A stretch of DNA of 64,000 nt, taken from contig OY744525.1 of assembly GCA_963556195.1 (NCBI GenBank), forward strand, positions 75,009,844-75,073,843, written 5' to 3'. Position 1 is the first letter of the stretch. Each line of letters starts with the position of its first letter. This DNA comes from Sepiola atlantica. Lineage: Eukaryota > Mollusca > Cephalopoda > Sepiida > Sepiolidae. The notes beneath the pieces were generated by a model. It saw only the letters and a program-made list of their open reading frames with translations, made no database searches and was not told where the DNA came from. The position numbers and the translations under genes were made by a program. Shown piece by piece: positions 1 through 11,509 of this stretch.

Positions 1-1105
1 TGAAAACAAGCAATAATAGACACGAAATTTAAAAAAAAAATTTTAATTGATGTAAATTTGCGATATATAAGTTTTGTATAGCCTACCGGAAGTTGATTGA
101 TGTAATAGATCACACATCACCTTAAAAGCATTAATGAATGGCTTACAACAACGTCTGTCCTATATGTCTGTAATGAATACGTTCTTCATTTTATAAATGG
201 CTTTGACATTGAATAAAAACGTTTTTTGTTTTTTTTAAATATTTTCAGCAACGGAGATATTTAAAGTGATAAAAATATAAATAATTAAAAGTAAAAAAAA
301 TTATCTTGGCTACTGAATGTAAACTTTTAAGCAGAATTTTGTGAAATCGAATGATCGTTATCAATGTTGTTTGCATTTCTTTCTTTAAGCAGGAAATTTA
401 AAAAAAAGTTTTGGACAAAAAAGTCTATAGTCTCATAGTGATATAAAAGAAAATATGTTTACTTGTCTACAATATGCATTTCAAAACATTTATGTTTATT
501 GTTTGAAAACAAAATATGGTACTTGTGGGTGTAGGAGCAGAATTAGCTGACTTATCTCCTTTGAATTTATTCTGACTAACGTTTGAATAAAAGCTCTCCT
601 GTTCAGAAGTTAAAGAAACTCTTTCCATCCATGTGAGGAATTTAGGATGAGATCTTTCTATGGTCACTTAAAAAAAAAAATTTAATCTGCCATACGACCT
701 GTATTTGAGGTGAAGGCGAATTTAGGGCTAATACTCTGATTCTGACATTCTCAGTCCTTATCGTGGACTTAGGGTTAGTGTTGAGGTTAAGAAAACAAAT
801 AAAATCCAGTTTAAATGTAAATTAAAGTGGTGACAAATAATCCACAATTACCGAAAATATATATTCATGTCTATATGTTGTATTGTAAAAAAACATTGTT
901 TTCTTTGTTTCTAAGGCAAGTGTAAGAACTGTGTTGGTTCTTGGATTCTAGCAGAAACACCTCTTCACATTGGGAAGCAGTTTCAGAATATGCGCCTTTA
1001 CTCGTTCACTCGGGGCTGGCCTTTTTACATAAAACAAAAATGTTAAAAAATATGAGACGAATTGTAACATAAAAGACTCGCTTTTTATAACATCGAATGA
1101 GTGAA
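1..1105. other. AT-rich region without recognisable genes
   Basis: Long A and T homopolymers and no reading frame above about 80 codons on either strand. The short frames here have homopolymer-driven composition and no recognisable domain. A short G-rich string with TTAGGG-like words near 768-785 is too short to be a telomeric repeat. I see no repeat family that recurs elsewhere in the window. Confidence 0.6.
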
Positions 1106-1109
1106 ATGC

Positions 1110-1530
1110 GTTTTTATTTGTATTTTTGCTCTGAGAGAATAAAAAGTAGAAAGAAGAAGTGCAGACGTGAAAAATAAAAGTCAAATGAAAATGAAAAAGT
1201 AAGAAAAAGTGAAAAATAAGGAAATGTGAAAAAAAATGTAAAAAAATTTACAAAGTGAAAAAAAGTAATAAAAGAAAGCGAAAACGTGAAGATAAAAGGT
1301 AATAAAAAATGAAGCAAAAAAGCATGAAAAAAATGCAGAAAAGAGAAAAAAATGAAGGGAAAAGTGAGAAAATAAAGAGGAGAAAGTACAAAAAAAAGTG
1401 AAAAGTGAAAAAATAAAGCAAGAAAAGAAAAGGATAGCGAAAAAAAAAGAGAAAATTATAAAATAAGATAAGTGAAAAAACGAGAAAGTGAAAAACGTAA
1501 GGAAAAGAAAGAAAGGCGGCAACAGCGACC
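1110..1530. repeat. Purine-rich low-complexity tract (GTGAAAAA-like)
   Basis: About 400 bases consist almost only of A and G on the plus strand, with a loosely repeated GTGAAAAA or AGAAAAA word. The minus-strand frames are rich in Phe, Ser and Leu purely because of this composition and are not credible proteins. The strand asymmetry continues more weakly to about 1910. It probably arose by slippage; polypurine:polypyrimidine DNA of this length can adopt unusual structure, which is inference. Confidence 0.75.
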
Positions 1531-1984
1531 TGATAAGAAAGGCGGTTGTTTAAGTATGCACAGCTTTTTTGAAAAGTGAACAAGCCGTGCTGATATGAAG
1601 ATTCTGCAAGACACCAAAAGATAACAATAGCCATCAACGAGATGTTCTTCAATAAAACATTCCATGAAGGTGATGAGATATGAGCGAGAAAGAGATCCAT
1701 TCTCATTCTATAAGACGGAGTGAAGGGAGGGGGTGGGTAAATGTCTAGGAGGTTGTTTTATGGATTACTTAGCAACAAAAGAAAAGGTGAAAACGATGAA
1801 TAGAATAAAAAGAAGAGAATAAAGATTACAAGCTGATGAGAGGTGGAGGCTGAATAAACAGAGAAGAAAAGGATAAGAAGGAGGGGGCAGGACCATTTAC
1901 ATGGGTGCAGGGGGGAGGAGTTACACCATACATTGCCTTTTCCAGCCTTTTACTTTAAATGTTAAGGTGAAAAATTACATAGAG

Positions 1985-2290
1985 ATTACTTAACACTAAC
2001 AAAATAGACTAAAGTTACAAATTACATAGAGATTACTTAACACTATATAAATAGTACTCACTAATATCTGACTTAACACTATATAAATATAATTAATGTG
2101 ACTTAACACTATATAAATAATGTGAATTAACACTATATAAATATAATTAATGTGACTTAACACTATATAAATACTACTCACTAATCATTACATAGAGATT
2201 ACTTAACACTAAAAAATTACATAGAGATTACTTAACACTAAAAAATTACATAGAGATTACTTAACACTAAAATATTACACTTAACACTAA
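1985..2290. repeat. Short tandem repeat with CTTAACACTA core
   Basis: The word ACTTAACACTA recurs more than ten times. One unit type, about 29 bp, joins ACATAGAGATT to ACTTAACACTA and occurs three times head to tail at about 2189-2276. A second type joins the same core to TATAAATA and AATTAATGTG at about 2035-2175. The two types alternate, so this is a composite local minisatellite. No coding potential. Confidence 0.85.
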
Positions 2291-2299
2291 CATTATAGA

Positions 2300-4435
2300 C
2301 TAAAGTCACAAATCCAGACCAAAATTAATAAATTTTACACAGCTAAAAGAATGAGAAAAATAATAACATTAAATCATTCCTATCATAAGATTAGAAATGA
2401 CATGAAATACATGGGAAATCGTCCGCTCTCATACGGACATTTACCGCATGCAAATAATGACATATTTTCGGTATTAGAGATTCCACTTCCTATTTTTATT
2501 TTGTCCCTACCACACAACCCCAAAAATGGTACCTATCTTGGAGGACACCACACAATCCATGCCCCTGAATCCCATCCAGCTTTCTTTTTTTTTATCTCCC
2601 AATAATCCTCTTTTTTCTCCTGACTTAGAAACTGTCTTGCTTGTTTTCGCCTCTTGAAACAATCCGGAAAACAGTGAACAGCTCATACGTAGATGGATTT
2701 GGAAGGGTCCTACTAACCACCACACTTCACATTTTATTTTTCAGCAATCTCTGTTGTTTTTGTTTTTTTGCACCCTACCCTCCAATCGATGAATTTGTAC
2801 ATATATTTTTTATAAATAAAAGACGTCTAATCATTAAGTAGGCTTTACCCATAGAGTGAATGTGGTATTTTGGTGACTGAAACTAGTTTAGAGAATAGAC
2901 CAAGAGTACGATAGTCGACCCCCATCCCACCCACTGTGCCCCAGAATGCAGACACCTTTGAAAAAGTCCGAAAGTACGGCTGAAACAAAAGTACTTGGAT
3001 ACCCTATGCCAAGATCGCAACATGGTTTCACTTCATCTTGACCAAGCCCTTGACCATGTATGGTGGAGGGAGAAATTCTGCGAGGACCCCATTTCATTGG
3101 ATAAATGCAAAAGAAAATAATAAAATACACGATAAAAGTAAACACAATAAGTAACATCTAATAACAATTTATTCACTGTTTTTTTTTAATTACTACTACC
3201 AGTACTACCACAATCAGCCCCCCTCCAAAAAAATATGCCCAAAAAGTGAATTTTTGTTTAGCACTTGCAGAGAGCTGTAAGGGCTCTACTTGTGCATCAT
3301 TCTTTATTGTATTACATCTAACATCCAACGACCTCTTTATGCCAACCTCTGTACCTTTCTAGCTAACCGTTTTCAACTCATAAGTATTGTAGGAAAAAAT
3401 CCAAATGTAGGAAAAAATCCAATTCTAAGTTAATACCCTGAAAGGGTCCGAGGCAACAGTCTGGGGTGGGTTGCAAAAAGGAATTGCTCCCTTAGCGACC
3501 CAACCAATAGGTCTGGTAACAATATGTAATGGGGCAGAGAACGGATTTCTCTGCAGGAGCAACGATCCAGCGTTTGGTCTATAGTGAGTTGAATAATGTA
3601 CTAATTCAGGTCACCACCAAGCTCTAGAACACAATAACACACTAACACTTCACACTCCGGTGAGAGGTAGAACCTGAATTTATAGGCTTGTAACAACCTG
3701 CCACCCCCATCTTAACATACATAAATATCACCTCTTTATCTCTGCTCATGTTGGTCTTATCGCCACCCCACTTGAAGGCCAGCACCAGCAATCGGTATGT
3801 ATCACTTTCTTTTTTTTCCACAGTATTTATTGTTATTAGTATTACTATTATTATTATTATCAGTAATAGTAATAATAGCAGTAATGGCAGCCTCTGAAGT
3901 CAGAGTGACAACAAGTCTTCCCACATTTCCATTACTCTCTGCTTCCATTACAACTCACTTGGTGTTCTCACACCAGTCGTTTTCCACAGTGTTTTTACTT
4001 TGAAATTTGAGTGACTAAGACTTCTCAGAATGACAGTACTCTCTTATACCCTTCCAGTCGAGGTCTAAATGTTGGTGCCACTGCATCGATTTTTTTTTTA
4101 GATAGGATCAGATTATAGTATTTTCCTTACATATCTACCCAAGCAGTCTCAGTTCCCTTGGGTTCATCTTAGTATGTTCCAGTGATATTTATCGTTGTGT
4201 CTCCAAAGTACTATTCTATTTCAACTTACCCATGGTTGGTCAGTGTCACTTGACGATGTGGGTTGGTTTCTACACTCAAGGATTAAAAAAAAAATGATAT
4301 TTATCTTTCAATAGACGTTTTAAAACATATAAAACAAAATTGTAAAAATTTATATTTGTCGAGAAAGTCATTTTAATTTGTTTTTAATTATTGGCATACA
4401 TAATTTTTAGTCTAGATTAATTTAAAAAAAGAAAA
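2300..4435. other. Intergenic DNA, no supported gene
   Basis: No reading frame here has recognisable domains. A run of ATT and GTA triplets lies at 3835-3885. The stretch 3425-3720 is less AT-rich and has a TATAGG-like box, which could be old LTR or promoter debris, but I cannot find a second copy or defined ends. A paired pyrimidine-rich tract and A-tract near 4280-4430 precede the Gypsy fragment. Confidence 0.5.
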
Positions 4436-4440
4436 GAATA

Positions 4441-5277
4441 CTAAAAGAATTTTATGCCGGTCACCCAGGCATTTCGAGAATAAAAAATCTCACGAGAAAC
4501 TATGTGTATTGGAGAAGTATGGAGAAAAGCATTGAAAATGCAGTGAAACTATGCAAAGGTTGTGCTTTGGCAGTGAAGACACCTTCTATAAAGTTCAGAC
4601 CCTGGCCGAAAACTGACCGTCCATGGTCTAGGATCCACATAGATTTTACTGGCCCACTGGATGGTTTCTATTACCTAATAGTGATGGACATTTTTTCAAA
4701 ATGGCTGGAAATATTAAAATGTAAAAAACCCACAACGGAAGTAACCATTAGTTTTATACATGAATTTTTTGCCCAATTCAAGGTCGTTGACTGTATTGCA
4801 TGAGACAACGGAACGCAATTCACATCTAGTAAATTGAAACTATTCTGTCAAACTTTTGTAGTTGAGCATATCACGATCGTGCTGTACTATGCGAGAAGCA
4901 ATGGCCAGGCAGAAGAGTTTGAGGATACATACAAAAGAGCACTTAAGAAACCAAGGGTATACCTACCGAAAAGGCCACTCAAGAATTTTTGAAGGGATAT
5001 AGGATGACCCCAAATATTAATGTTCCAATTTCCATGAGGCCAGCAGAGGCAATGTTTGCAAGGAAGATTAAAACAGTGTTTGATAGATTATTGCCAACTC
5101 AAAAATGTCACGAAGGGACGCTTTAAAGTAGGAGAAAGGGTTTTCTTTTGGATGTTCAAAAACAATAAATCCTATTGGGAAACGGGGATAGTGGTTAAAC
5201 GAATTGGGAACATGATTTACATGGTAAAGGGACCCAAGTTTACCCACAAAAGTCACATGAACCTGATGAGCAAATGA
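4441..5277 (+). pseudogene. Ty3/Gypsy integrase fragment (degenerate)
   Basis: Remnant of the integrase part of a Ty3/Gypsy pol. In frame 1 from about 4441 the zinc-finger region is visible: GHPG, then CKGC. The first His of the HHCC finger is replaced by Tyr. The catalytic core follows, with the first Asp in HIDFTGP (about 4642-4644). A TGA at 4801-4803 falls just before the second Asp (DNGTQF, 4804-4806). The Glu lies in SNGQAEE (4912-4914), so all three DDE residues remain despite the stop. A second stop at 4990 and frameshifts follow. The C-terminal tail typical of the family (SYWETGIVVKRIG) reads in frame 1 from about 5056 to 5277. The reverse transcriptase and gag parts are absent, so this is a 5'-truncated dead copy. 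Confidence 0.88.
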
Positions 5278-5458
5278 TATTCAGGTGCTATCGAAAATAA
5301 TACTGGAGAGGACGAACTAATGGATGCCGTGTTCAGCACATTTGAGATACCAATCCCATAAACAGGTTCTAACCAGCGAAGATCAAAAATAAAGTGTAAG
5401 ATTACGAACTTGACTGTAATAAACCCTAAAATGAAAAAGTACTGACTCCATACAAGGC

Positions 5459-5468
5459 TAAAAGGGAG
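5459..5468 (+). other. Polypurine tract of the Gypsy element
   Basis: AAAAGGGAG directly precedes the TG start of the LTR. This is the expected position and composition of the plus-strand primer for an LTR retrotransposon. Confidence 0.7.
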
Positions 5469-5654
5469 TGTTATGGTGATCTACCCTATTTCGTGACTAT
5501 ATGAACTCTTCTAGCCACTATATATAGAGCAGCCTACGACAAAGCTCAGAGCCGTCTTTTTGTAACATAATATTCTGTACTTCTGTAAATATACACTCTT
5601 GTAAATATTCCACCGTGTTGCCTTATTTATTGCCAGTCCGTTAAGGTCACAACA
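5469..5654 (+). repeat. 3' LTR of the Ty3/Gypsy element
   Basis: A 186-bp segment that begins TGTTATGG and ends TCACAACA, immediately after a polypurine tract and about 190 bp after the end of the integrase frame. It contains a TATATATAG box near 5520 and a T-rich stretch with short AATATT words that could serve polyadenylation. The matching 5' LTR is not in the window. The ends were chosen from the TG...CA rule and the polypurine tract. Confidence 0.72.
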
Positions 5655-6430
5655 TAAAACAGAAAAAATGAACTAGAAAATCAACTAAAAAAAAAGAAAA
5701 AGAAAACGAAAATATAAATGAAAGAATTGTAAAAGCAGACAGAAAAACTTTTAAAGAAAGAGAAACTTATAAAATATCGTAAAATATAATTTTTTTAATA
5801 TAGTAAAAATGAAACAAAATATGTCAATGAAAGAATTGACCGAAAAAGTAAAAGACACAATTTTGGTGATTAAAATGAAACTAAACTGATCAAATAGTTT
5901 AAGGAATGAATAAAGAGAATAGATGAGAAGAAATAAAGAGGCAAAAATTGGAAAGAACAAATTTGAGAGTAAAAAAGAGAGAAAACAAAAGGCAAAAAAA
6001 AAACAAAAACAACAAAACAAAGTAACTAACAAACAAAAGAAGAGGACATGTGAATTAATATTAGCCGATAAGGTAGGACGAAAATGAGACATGTGGAAAA
6101 AGAGTCATTACAATATTGGGTGCATTGAGTCCATTTAAACATGAATTTGGACGAATGCCGAGACAAGGGAGTTAAAGATTCATGCACAATTCGAATAATT
6201 GTTCAAAGATGGGGGATCGAGTGTGCGGTGATGGAGAGGGGGGGGGGGCAAATCAGATAAAGATTCTGAGTGGAGAAAGTCTTGAGTCTTGCACGATGTT
6301 TACACATTTGCAAAACAGGAATGATATAACATTCATGATGTGGCCACTCGTTCCAAAATGAACAAACAACTATGGCAAAAAAAGGAAGACAAGAACCAAG
6401 AAGAACAAGAAAATACATAAATATAATTGT
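5655..6430. other. A-rich intergenic region
   Basis: Plus-strand A-rich DNA with short GAAA and AAAAC words, comparable to the purine tract at 1110-1530 but less extreme. The minus-strand frame here is low-complexity Phe/Leu/Ser. A G-run lies at 6239-6248. No gene seen. Confidence 0.55.
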
Positions 6431-6437
6431 GCGTGTG

Positions 6438-6469
6438 TATATATATATATTTATTTATTATAGTCATAT

Positions 6470-6514
<45 letters not shown>

Positions 6515-6567
6515 TATATAAATATATGACTATAATAAATATATATATATATAAATATATGATTATA

Positions 6568-6608
<41 letters not shown>

Positions 6609-6649
6609 TATGATTATAATAAATATATATATATAAATATATGATTATA

Positions 6650-6692
<43 letters not shown>

Positions 6693-6733
6693 TATGATTA
6701 TAATAAATATATATATATAAATATATGATTATA

Positions 6734-6780
<47 letters not shown>
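6438..6780. repeat. AT microsatellite with ATGATTATAATAA units
   Basis: Runs of (AT)n are separated by at least six copies of an ATATATGATTATAATAAAT-like word, so the array is a composite of dinucleotide runs and a repeated spacer. It abuts the left end of the hAT-like element at 6781. Confidence 0.9.
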
Positions 6781-6783
<3 letters not shown>

Positions 6784-8780
6784 CTATGCTCCACTACTTT
6801 TGGAGCTGCTCCCGCTCCTGCTCCAGTGCCCAAAATTGGAGCTGGCTCCTCTCACGCTCTCCATTTTCAAAAATGAGCCGCTCCTGCTCCAACTCCTATA
6901 AAAAAGAAACGGCTCTTTTTCAGCGCTCCATAAGAAAAATATACCTTCTTTCATAAACGTTCTATTCTGCCAATGAGTGGTCGAAGGATAGGGGTGGGCG
7001 TCAAAGGATCTCGTCAATATGGGTTGAGATGTCACTTTAAGTGTAAGACCGTAAGATAATATTTGACAAAATCTCACTAATATTTTGAGAGTTATAGGAA
7101 AACATGTCGGACGAAGTATAGGATTGTACGTAAATTTTCGTTTCCTGAGAACAAGAAAACAATTTTGCTTTTTTAAATACATGGAAATTTTCTAAGAATT
7201 TAAAGCCAGTTTAAATGACTTTCTACTCGATAGTTTATAAATTCCTTTCAAGTTTTGCACACACACTAAGTAATTAATGTTTTGTCAATTAAAATGGCTG
7301 ACTTGTTTACGAAGAAATCTAAATGAATTATGATGGATTTAATCTTGTAACTTGATTACGAACCGGCTTGAAATAAAACATTATTTAGACAACGATTTTT
7401 TACATGGGGAGAATGGGGGGTGGTGCTTTGTTAACTATTCTGTACTTTCACGTAACAATTTAATAAACAGAAGATATCGTAAAAATTGAATTTAACTTGA
7501 AAATTTTATGTAAAATATAACCCGGTCCAAACCTTTAATTTCGTAACGTAATTACGAACCGGATTGAAATAACATTATTTAGAAAGCCATTCTTAACATG
7601 GAGTGAGGGGGGCTTTATTAACTATTCTGTACTGTCACCTAACAATTTAATAAACAAAAGATATCGTAAAAATTTAATTTAACTCGAAAATCTTATCTAA
7701 AAAATAGCCCGGTTCGTAAACTGCACAAGTACTAAAAAATAATATAAAAAATATTCTTCACTGGGGAGGGGGTAGCCCCATATTTACAAGTATATCTCCT
7801 GTAAAAACGGTTCTAAAATCTATTTTCAATCCATATTTATTCGATAATTGCCGAATTTTCCTACTTGGCCAAAATTGCCGAGTTTTCCGTTGCCGAATTT
7901 TCCGTTGTCGAGTTTTCCTTTGACGAGTTTTCCTAAATTGTGTATTATACATACATACTTCTATCCAGTCAAGCAGACTATCTAGTCTAAGAGAAGAAAA
8001 ACAACATAACTTTCACTAATACACTTAGGAACGGTATAAATCCACATATATCCTCCCCAAAGTTATATGAATCAAATAGTAGGGTATACTGTACTCTGAA
8101 ACCTTGATTGGGCAACTTACCTCCCCTATCTAGAGTGCTAATTTTCGGAGTTTTTATTCAACAGAAAGATAGCAGTGTACTTTTTAAAAGGGCCTTAGTA
8201 ATTATCTCAGTCAGCTAGTAAACATTTTGAATTCTCTCTCTCGCCCCCCTCCCGACCTGAGCTCAGATGGTGTCAAAATCGTTCGTACCCCTAACTCAAA
8301 TCTATTTCAACTTTTTTTAATCTTTCCAAAGAAATAGAACGCTCAAGTCACTGACTGCAATAAAAACTTTAATGACGCCTTTGATCTGCTTGATAGCAAG
8401 CCGGGGTTGGGGGGAGGGGGGGGGTAACGAATAAAACAATAAAAAAAAGATTGTTAAAAACATTACAATTACATCGTCTTCCGCCTGATCCCCCTCCCTC
8501 TCTCTACCAAATATATAATTTAAAAAAATAATTCCGAGTAAACTCTGAGACTTTCTTTACTTTTCCTTTATATTGCTGAATAAAAAACTAATGTTTAAAA
8601 AAATCAAATAATTTTGGAGCGAGGAGTGCGGAGCGATAAAACCACCGCTCTTTAGTCCCAAATGGAGTTGCTCCCGCTCAACTCCCGCTGAATATAAAAT
8701 GAGCCCTCCTCTCCTTCGCTCCAGCAAAAAGGAGCGTGCTCCTGGAGCGCGCTCCTTTTTGGAGGGCTCCGTAAAGCCCT
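6781..8780. mobile_element. hAT-like non-autonomous element with GGAGC subterminal repeats
   Basis: Both ends of this 2-kb interval are crowded with GGAGC and GCTCC pentamers (6788-6940 and 8617-8772). The right end, read on the minus strand, starts CAGGGCTTTACGGAGC, a typical hAT-style terminus. The left end has decayed. Both ends lie against AT microsatellite, so a target duplication cannot be judged. Inside are two copies of a roughly 190-bp direct repeat (about 7348-7530 and 7540-7720), but no transposase frame. Assignment to hAT rests on terminal style and on motifs shared with the element at 33262-38211. Confidence 0.45.
7348..7720. repeat. Two tandem ~190-bp units inside the hAT-like element
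   Basis: Both units carry ATTACGAACCGG, then ATTATTTAGA, a G-rich block after ACATGG, TTAACTATTCTGTACT, and AATTTAATAAACA followed by ATATCGTAAAAATT. Spacing between matching words is about 190 bp. Related words (TTAACATGG, a G-rich block, TTGTTAACTRTTCTG) recur at 33690-33830 in both orientations. Confidence 0.8.
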
Positions 8781-8784
8781 GTAT

Positions 8785-8850
8785 ATATATATATATATAT
8801 ATATTGCGTTGCACGATGTTTACACACATATATATATATATATATTTATT
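8785..8850. repeat. Two short AT microsatellites
   Basis: (AT)n runs at 8782-8804 and 8828-8846 flank GCACGATGTTTACACA, which also occurs near 6293-6306. They lie between the hAT-like element and the SINE. Confidence 0.7.
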
Positions 8851-8859
8851 ATAGTAAAC

Positions 8860-8995
8860 AACAGACATCACGGTCTTCTACGTGGTTAAATCTGGCAAAT
8901 GTTAGTTATCATGCTGAGATTCGAAACCTGAATACCAGATCACTTACAACTATGATCAGAAATCTTACCACAGCACCATGACACTTACACTAAGA
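8860..8995 (-). mobile_element. tRNA-derived SINE-like sequence
   Basis: On the minus strand a tRNA-like head reads with an A-box-like GCTGTGGTAAGATTT followed about 40 nt later by a B-box-like GGTTTCGAATCTC. Spacing suits an internal RNA polymerase III promoter. The body is short and I see no clear tail or target duplication. Family not identified. Confidence 0.5.
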
Positions 8996-9069
8996 GAAAT
9001 TATAGCGCTTATGTTTTTTTCTATGTTGACATTTCAATGCTACCGGTGTATATATATATATAATTATTT

Positions 9070-9200
9070 TTTTAATAAATATATATTTTTAATATCCATA
9101 GGCATGTATATGTTTCGTGTTACTTTAAACACTCATCAGTCTGGATTATGAAACTGTGTCGCTGGTCAAACGATTCGAACGCTGGATCCGAACATATATA
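9070..9200 (-). mobile_element. Retrozyme-like SINE relic with B box and decayed hammerhead
   Basis: On the minus strand a B-box-like GCGTTCGAATCG is followed by a hammerhead-shaped sequence at 9146-9094. The same order of parts is seen at 30290-30783 and 54170-54690. (AT)n flanks both sides. Only a single unit is present here. Confidence 0.6.
9094..9146 (-). ncRNA. Decayed hammerhead ribozyme motif
   Basis: The conserved CTGATGA is followed by stem II (GTGTT / AACAC, 6-nt loop) and GAAAC. Stem II is fully paired but differs from the GTCTT / AAGAC stem of the intact copies, which is a compensatory change. Stem I is partly kept (ATCC / GGAT). The cleavage triplet GTC has become ATG, so this copy should not self-cleave. 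Confidence 0.6.
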
Positions 9201-9221
9201 TATGTGATAATAAAAATTCAG

Positions 9222-9627
9222 TTAAAGGGTAGTTTAGAGTCCTGAACATAATGCGATAAAGATTGCGTATAGGCGATAAATATAGTTTCCTGCTGTGTTT
9301 TTGTTAAATATTGTTAAATATTAGTAAATGAGGAACCATTTCCATTTAAAATATAATTAGTTTTATGTAAATAATCGCTAAAAGAAAAAAAAATGGAGTC
9401 TTCAAACCATTACTTCTGTTACTATGCAGACTCAATTTTCCCCTCTAACGATTGTTTACACATTTAAAGCATTTTTTTTTTTCAGGCTACATACGTAAAA
9501 ATAATTAGAATTGAACTCGAAATGGTTCCTCGTGTACTAATAAAAAAAAAACGACAGGAAACAATATTTATCGCCTATAGACAATTTTTGTTAGCATTAT
9601 GTTAAGGACTCTAAACTACCCTTTAAC
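9222..9627. mobile_element. Foldback MITE with ~70-bp terminal inverted repeats
   Basis: The left end (TTAAAGGGTAGTTTAGAGTC) is inverted at the right end (GACTCTAAACTACCCTTTAA, one base differing). The complementarity continues inward for about 70 bp through ATGCGATA, GCGATAAATAT and TTTCCTG, and more loosely to ATGAGGAACCATTTC / GAAATGGTTCCTCGTG. Total about 406 bp with no open frame. The flanks (AATTCA left, CTCAATT right) do not give a clean target duplication. Superfamily not assigned. Confidence 0.85.
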
Positions 9628-9764
9628 CTCAATTTTTTTATAAGCTAGTGTTTTATAGCAGAACATTTTTGCTAATTATAAAGATTTGTGCAAATTCTTG
9701 TCATTTAATGAATTCTAATGGAGCTTAACTTAATAAAATAAACACTTTTCTTATTGTAATTCAT

Positions 9765-10015
9765 AAGACATGCATAGATTGGTTCGTGTTGTTGTGGACC
9801 ATTGTTCTTTAAGAGTCCCGTGGATTGGCCAAAAGGTAAACCCAATCACTGCTCCCTTAGGGATCACATGAGTCAGCCTATATAAACTCTTTTTCTTTTG
9901 TCACTACTACGGCCAAAGTAGGTTAGCGGTTGACTGCCTTACTACACAAGCTCCAGACAGCCGTCAAAGTCTTCCTTTTACGACTACAATTCTTATACTG
10001 CTAACTATGTTTATT
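9765..10015 (+). promoter_or_regulatory. LTR- or promoter-like segment (uncertain)
   Basis: A comparatively GC-balanced stretch with a CCAAT-type GATTGGCC near 9823 and CTATATAAACTC near 9880. The spacing resembles a Pol II core promoter or LTR U3/R region. There is no second copy or terminal TG...CA pair I can define, and no gene follows, so the call is weak. Confidence 0.2.
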
Positions 10016-10019
10016 AAAA

Positions 10020-11505
10020 GAAAAAGAAAAAACATGAAAAATTCCATTGATTTTTTAAAATTATTTTATCATATTGTAAATCGTTTGCTAAATTTGGTTA
10101 ATTCAACAATTTTTTATTCTCTCCAAATGATTTTAACCAAAGTTTTTTTTTTCTCATAATTAATTTATTTCCTTTTAAGAATTTTAGCATATTTAATTTT
10201 ATCATTGAACACAAAACAATTGAGCCTTAATTTATCTTCTTAAATATATCAGTATTTGCTATTATAAATCATAAAATACTTTATCATGACACTATGAAAG
10301 TTAATATTTTCATACCTTTTATGAACTAAAATAGTCTGGGTTTTTTCTTCATATTTCAGAGTAATAACAGAAGGAAGGGATCAAATGTTTAACATTGTTT
10401 TGCGATCGGTCATTCATTTTACCATGACGTCACTTCCGCTTCCACTTACTGTGTGCATTTAGGCGAAAATTGTTGATTTCACCTCATCCCCGATTTTCCT
10501 GAGATATATCGTATTTTGATTGTTATTTTCGGAACTTGTAAGGAATGGTCCCCCATAAAATTTCTGTACTTACAGAGTCAGTACCGAGTATTGATGGAGA
10601 CTCCCACGTCAGCCCGGAAATGGACGAAACAGTTACGATTTGAAAGCCACCTTCTTTACTTTTTTCTTTTAAAGAAATTTAAAAAAAAAATTTTTTTTAG
10701 GGTGCTACAAAACGTTTTTGAATTCTAACCCAACCCTTCGCATGCTTAGTGTCGTCTGCCTTTTTACATTTTTTTTCACGGCTTTTAAATCGTAACCTGC
10801 TTCAGCCATTTCCGGGACTGACTCGGTATTTTGCATCAATATTCAGAACTGACTTCGTAAGTATTGAAATCCTCTGGATGCCCATTCTTATAAATACTAT
10901 TTTTTCTTTAGATCATTCTGGCACACACATGAGCTACATCGAGAATATTATAGTAGCAAAAGATGATAGAGCGTTTTTTTTCTTTTGTCAGTTTCCACTT
11001 TAGAGCTTTCATTTTAAATTAACAAAAAATTGATTTAAAATGAAACAGTGTCCTATTAATGATCCCCCGTGCAGAGTGGTTAAGAAGTAGTATTAAAAAC
11101 AACAGACATCTTCTGTCACTTTCTTTAATACATTTTTCAAGTCGATAGATACTCCTTTCCGTTTTCAGGATTTTAGTTTGAATTTTAATTAACCCGAATA
11201 AATTTGATTTCAGTTTACTGATCCTATAGTCTGAATCAGTAAAAAGGTACAAATGCATCTAAGAATTTAACGAAGATTCCTGAGTATACATAATACATAA
11301 TTTGCCGAGACATGCAGACGATAAATTGTGGTGCCTCTTTTGCCAGTTTATTTTTAGATTTCTAATTTGTAACCGTTTTCGGATAAAGAACATCACCCGT
11401 CTTCTCCTATTCCGGCCAAATTGCTTCCTACTACGTCTTTACCTTCTTCTAGCATTTAGTGCTCCATTTGTAATCTTCCTTCCCCAACAAAACAAAAAAA
11501 TATAT
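10020..11505. other. Intergenic DNA, nothing supported
   Basis: AT-rich, with frames of 70-85 codons lacking domain features or plausible splice context. No repeat recognised as recurring in the window. Confidence 0.5.
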
Positions 11506-11509
11506 ATAT

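Noticed and set aside
1114..1706. Phe/Leu/Ser-rich minus-strand frames
   Set aside because: Reflect a purine-rich tract on the plus strand; no hydrophobic periodicity or start context beyond composition.
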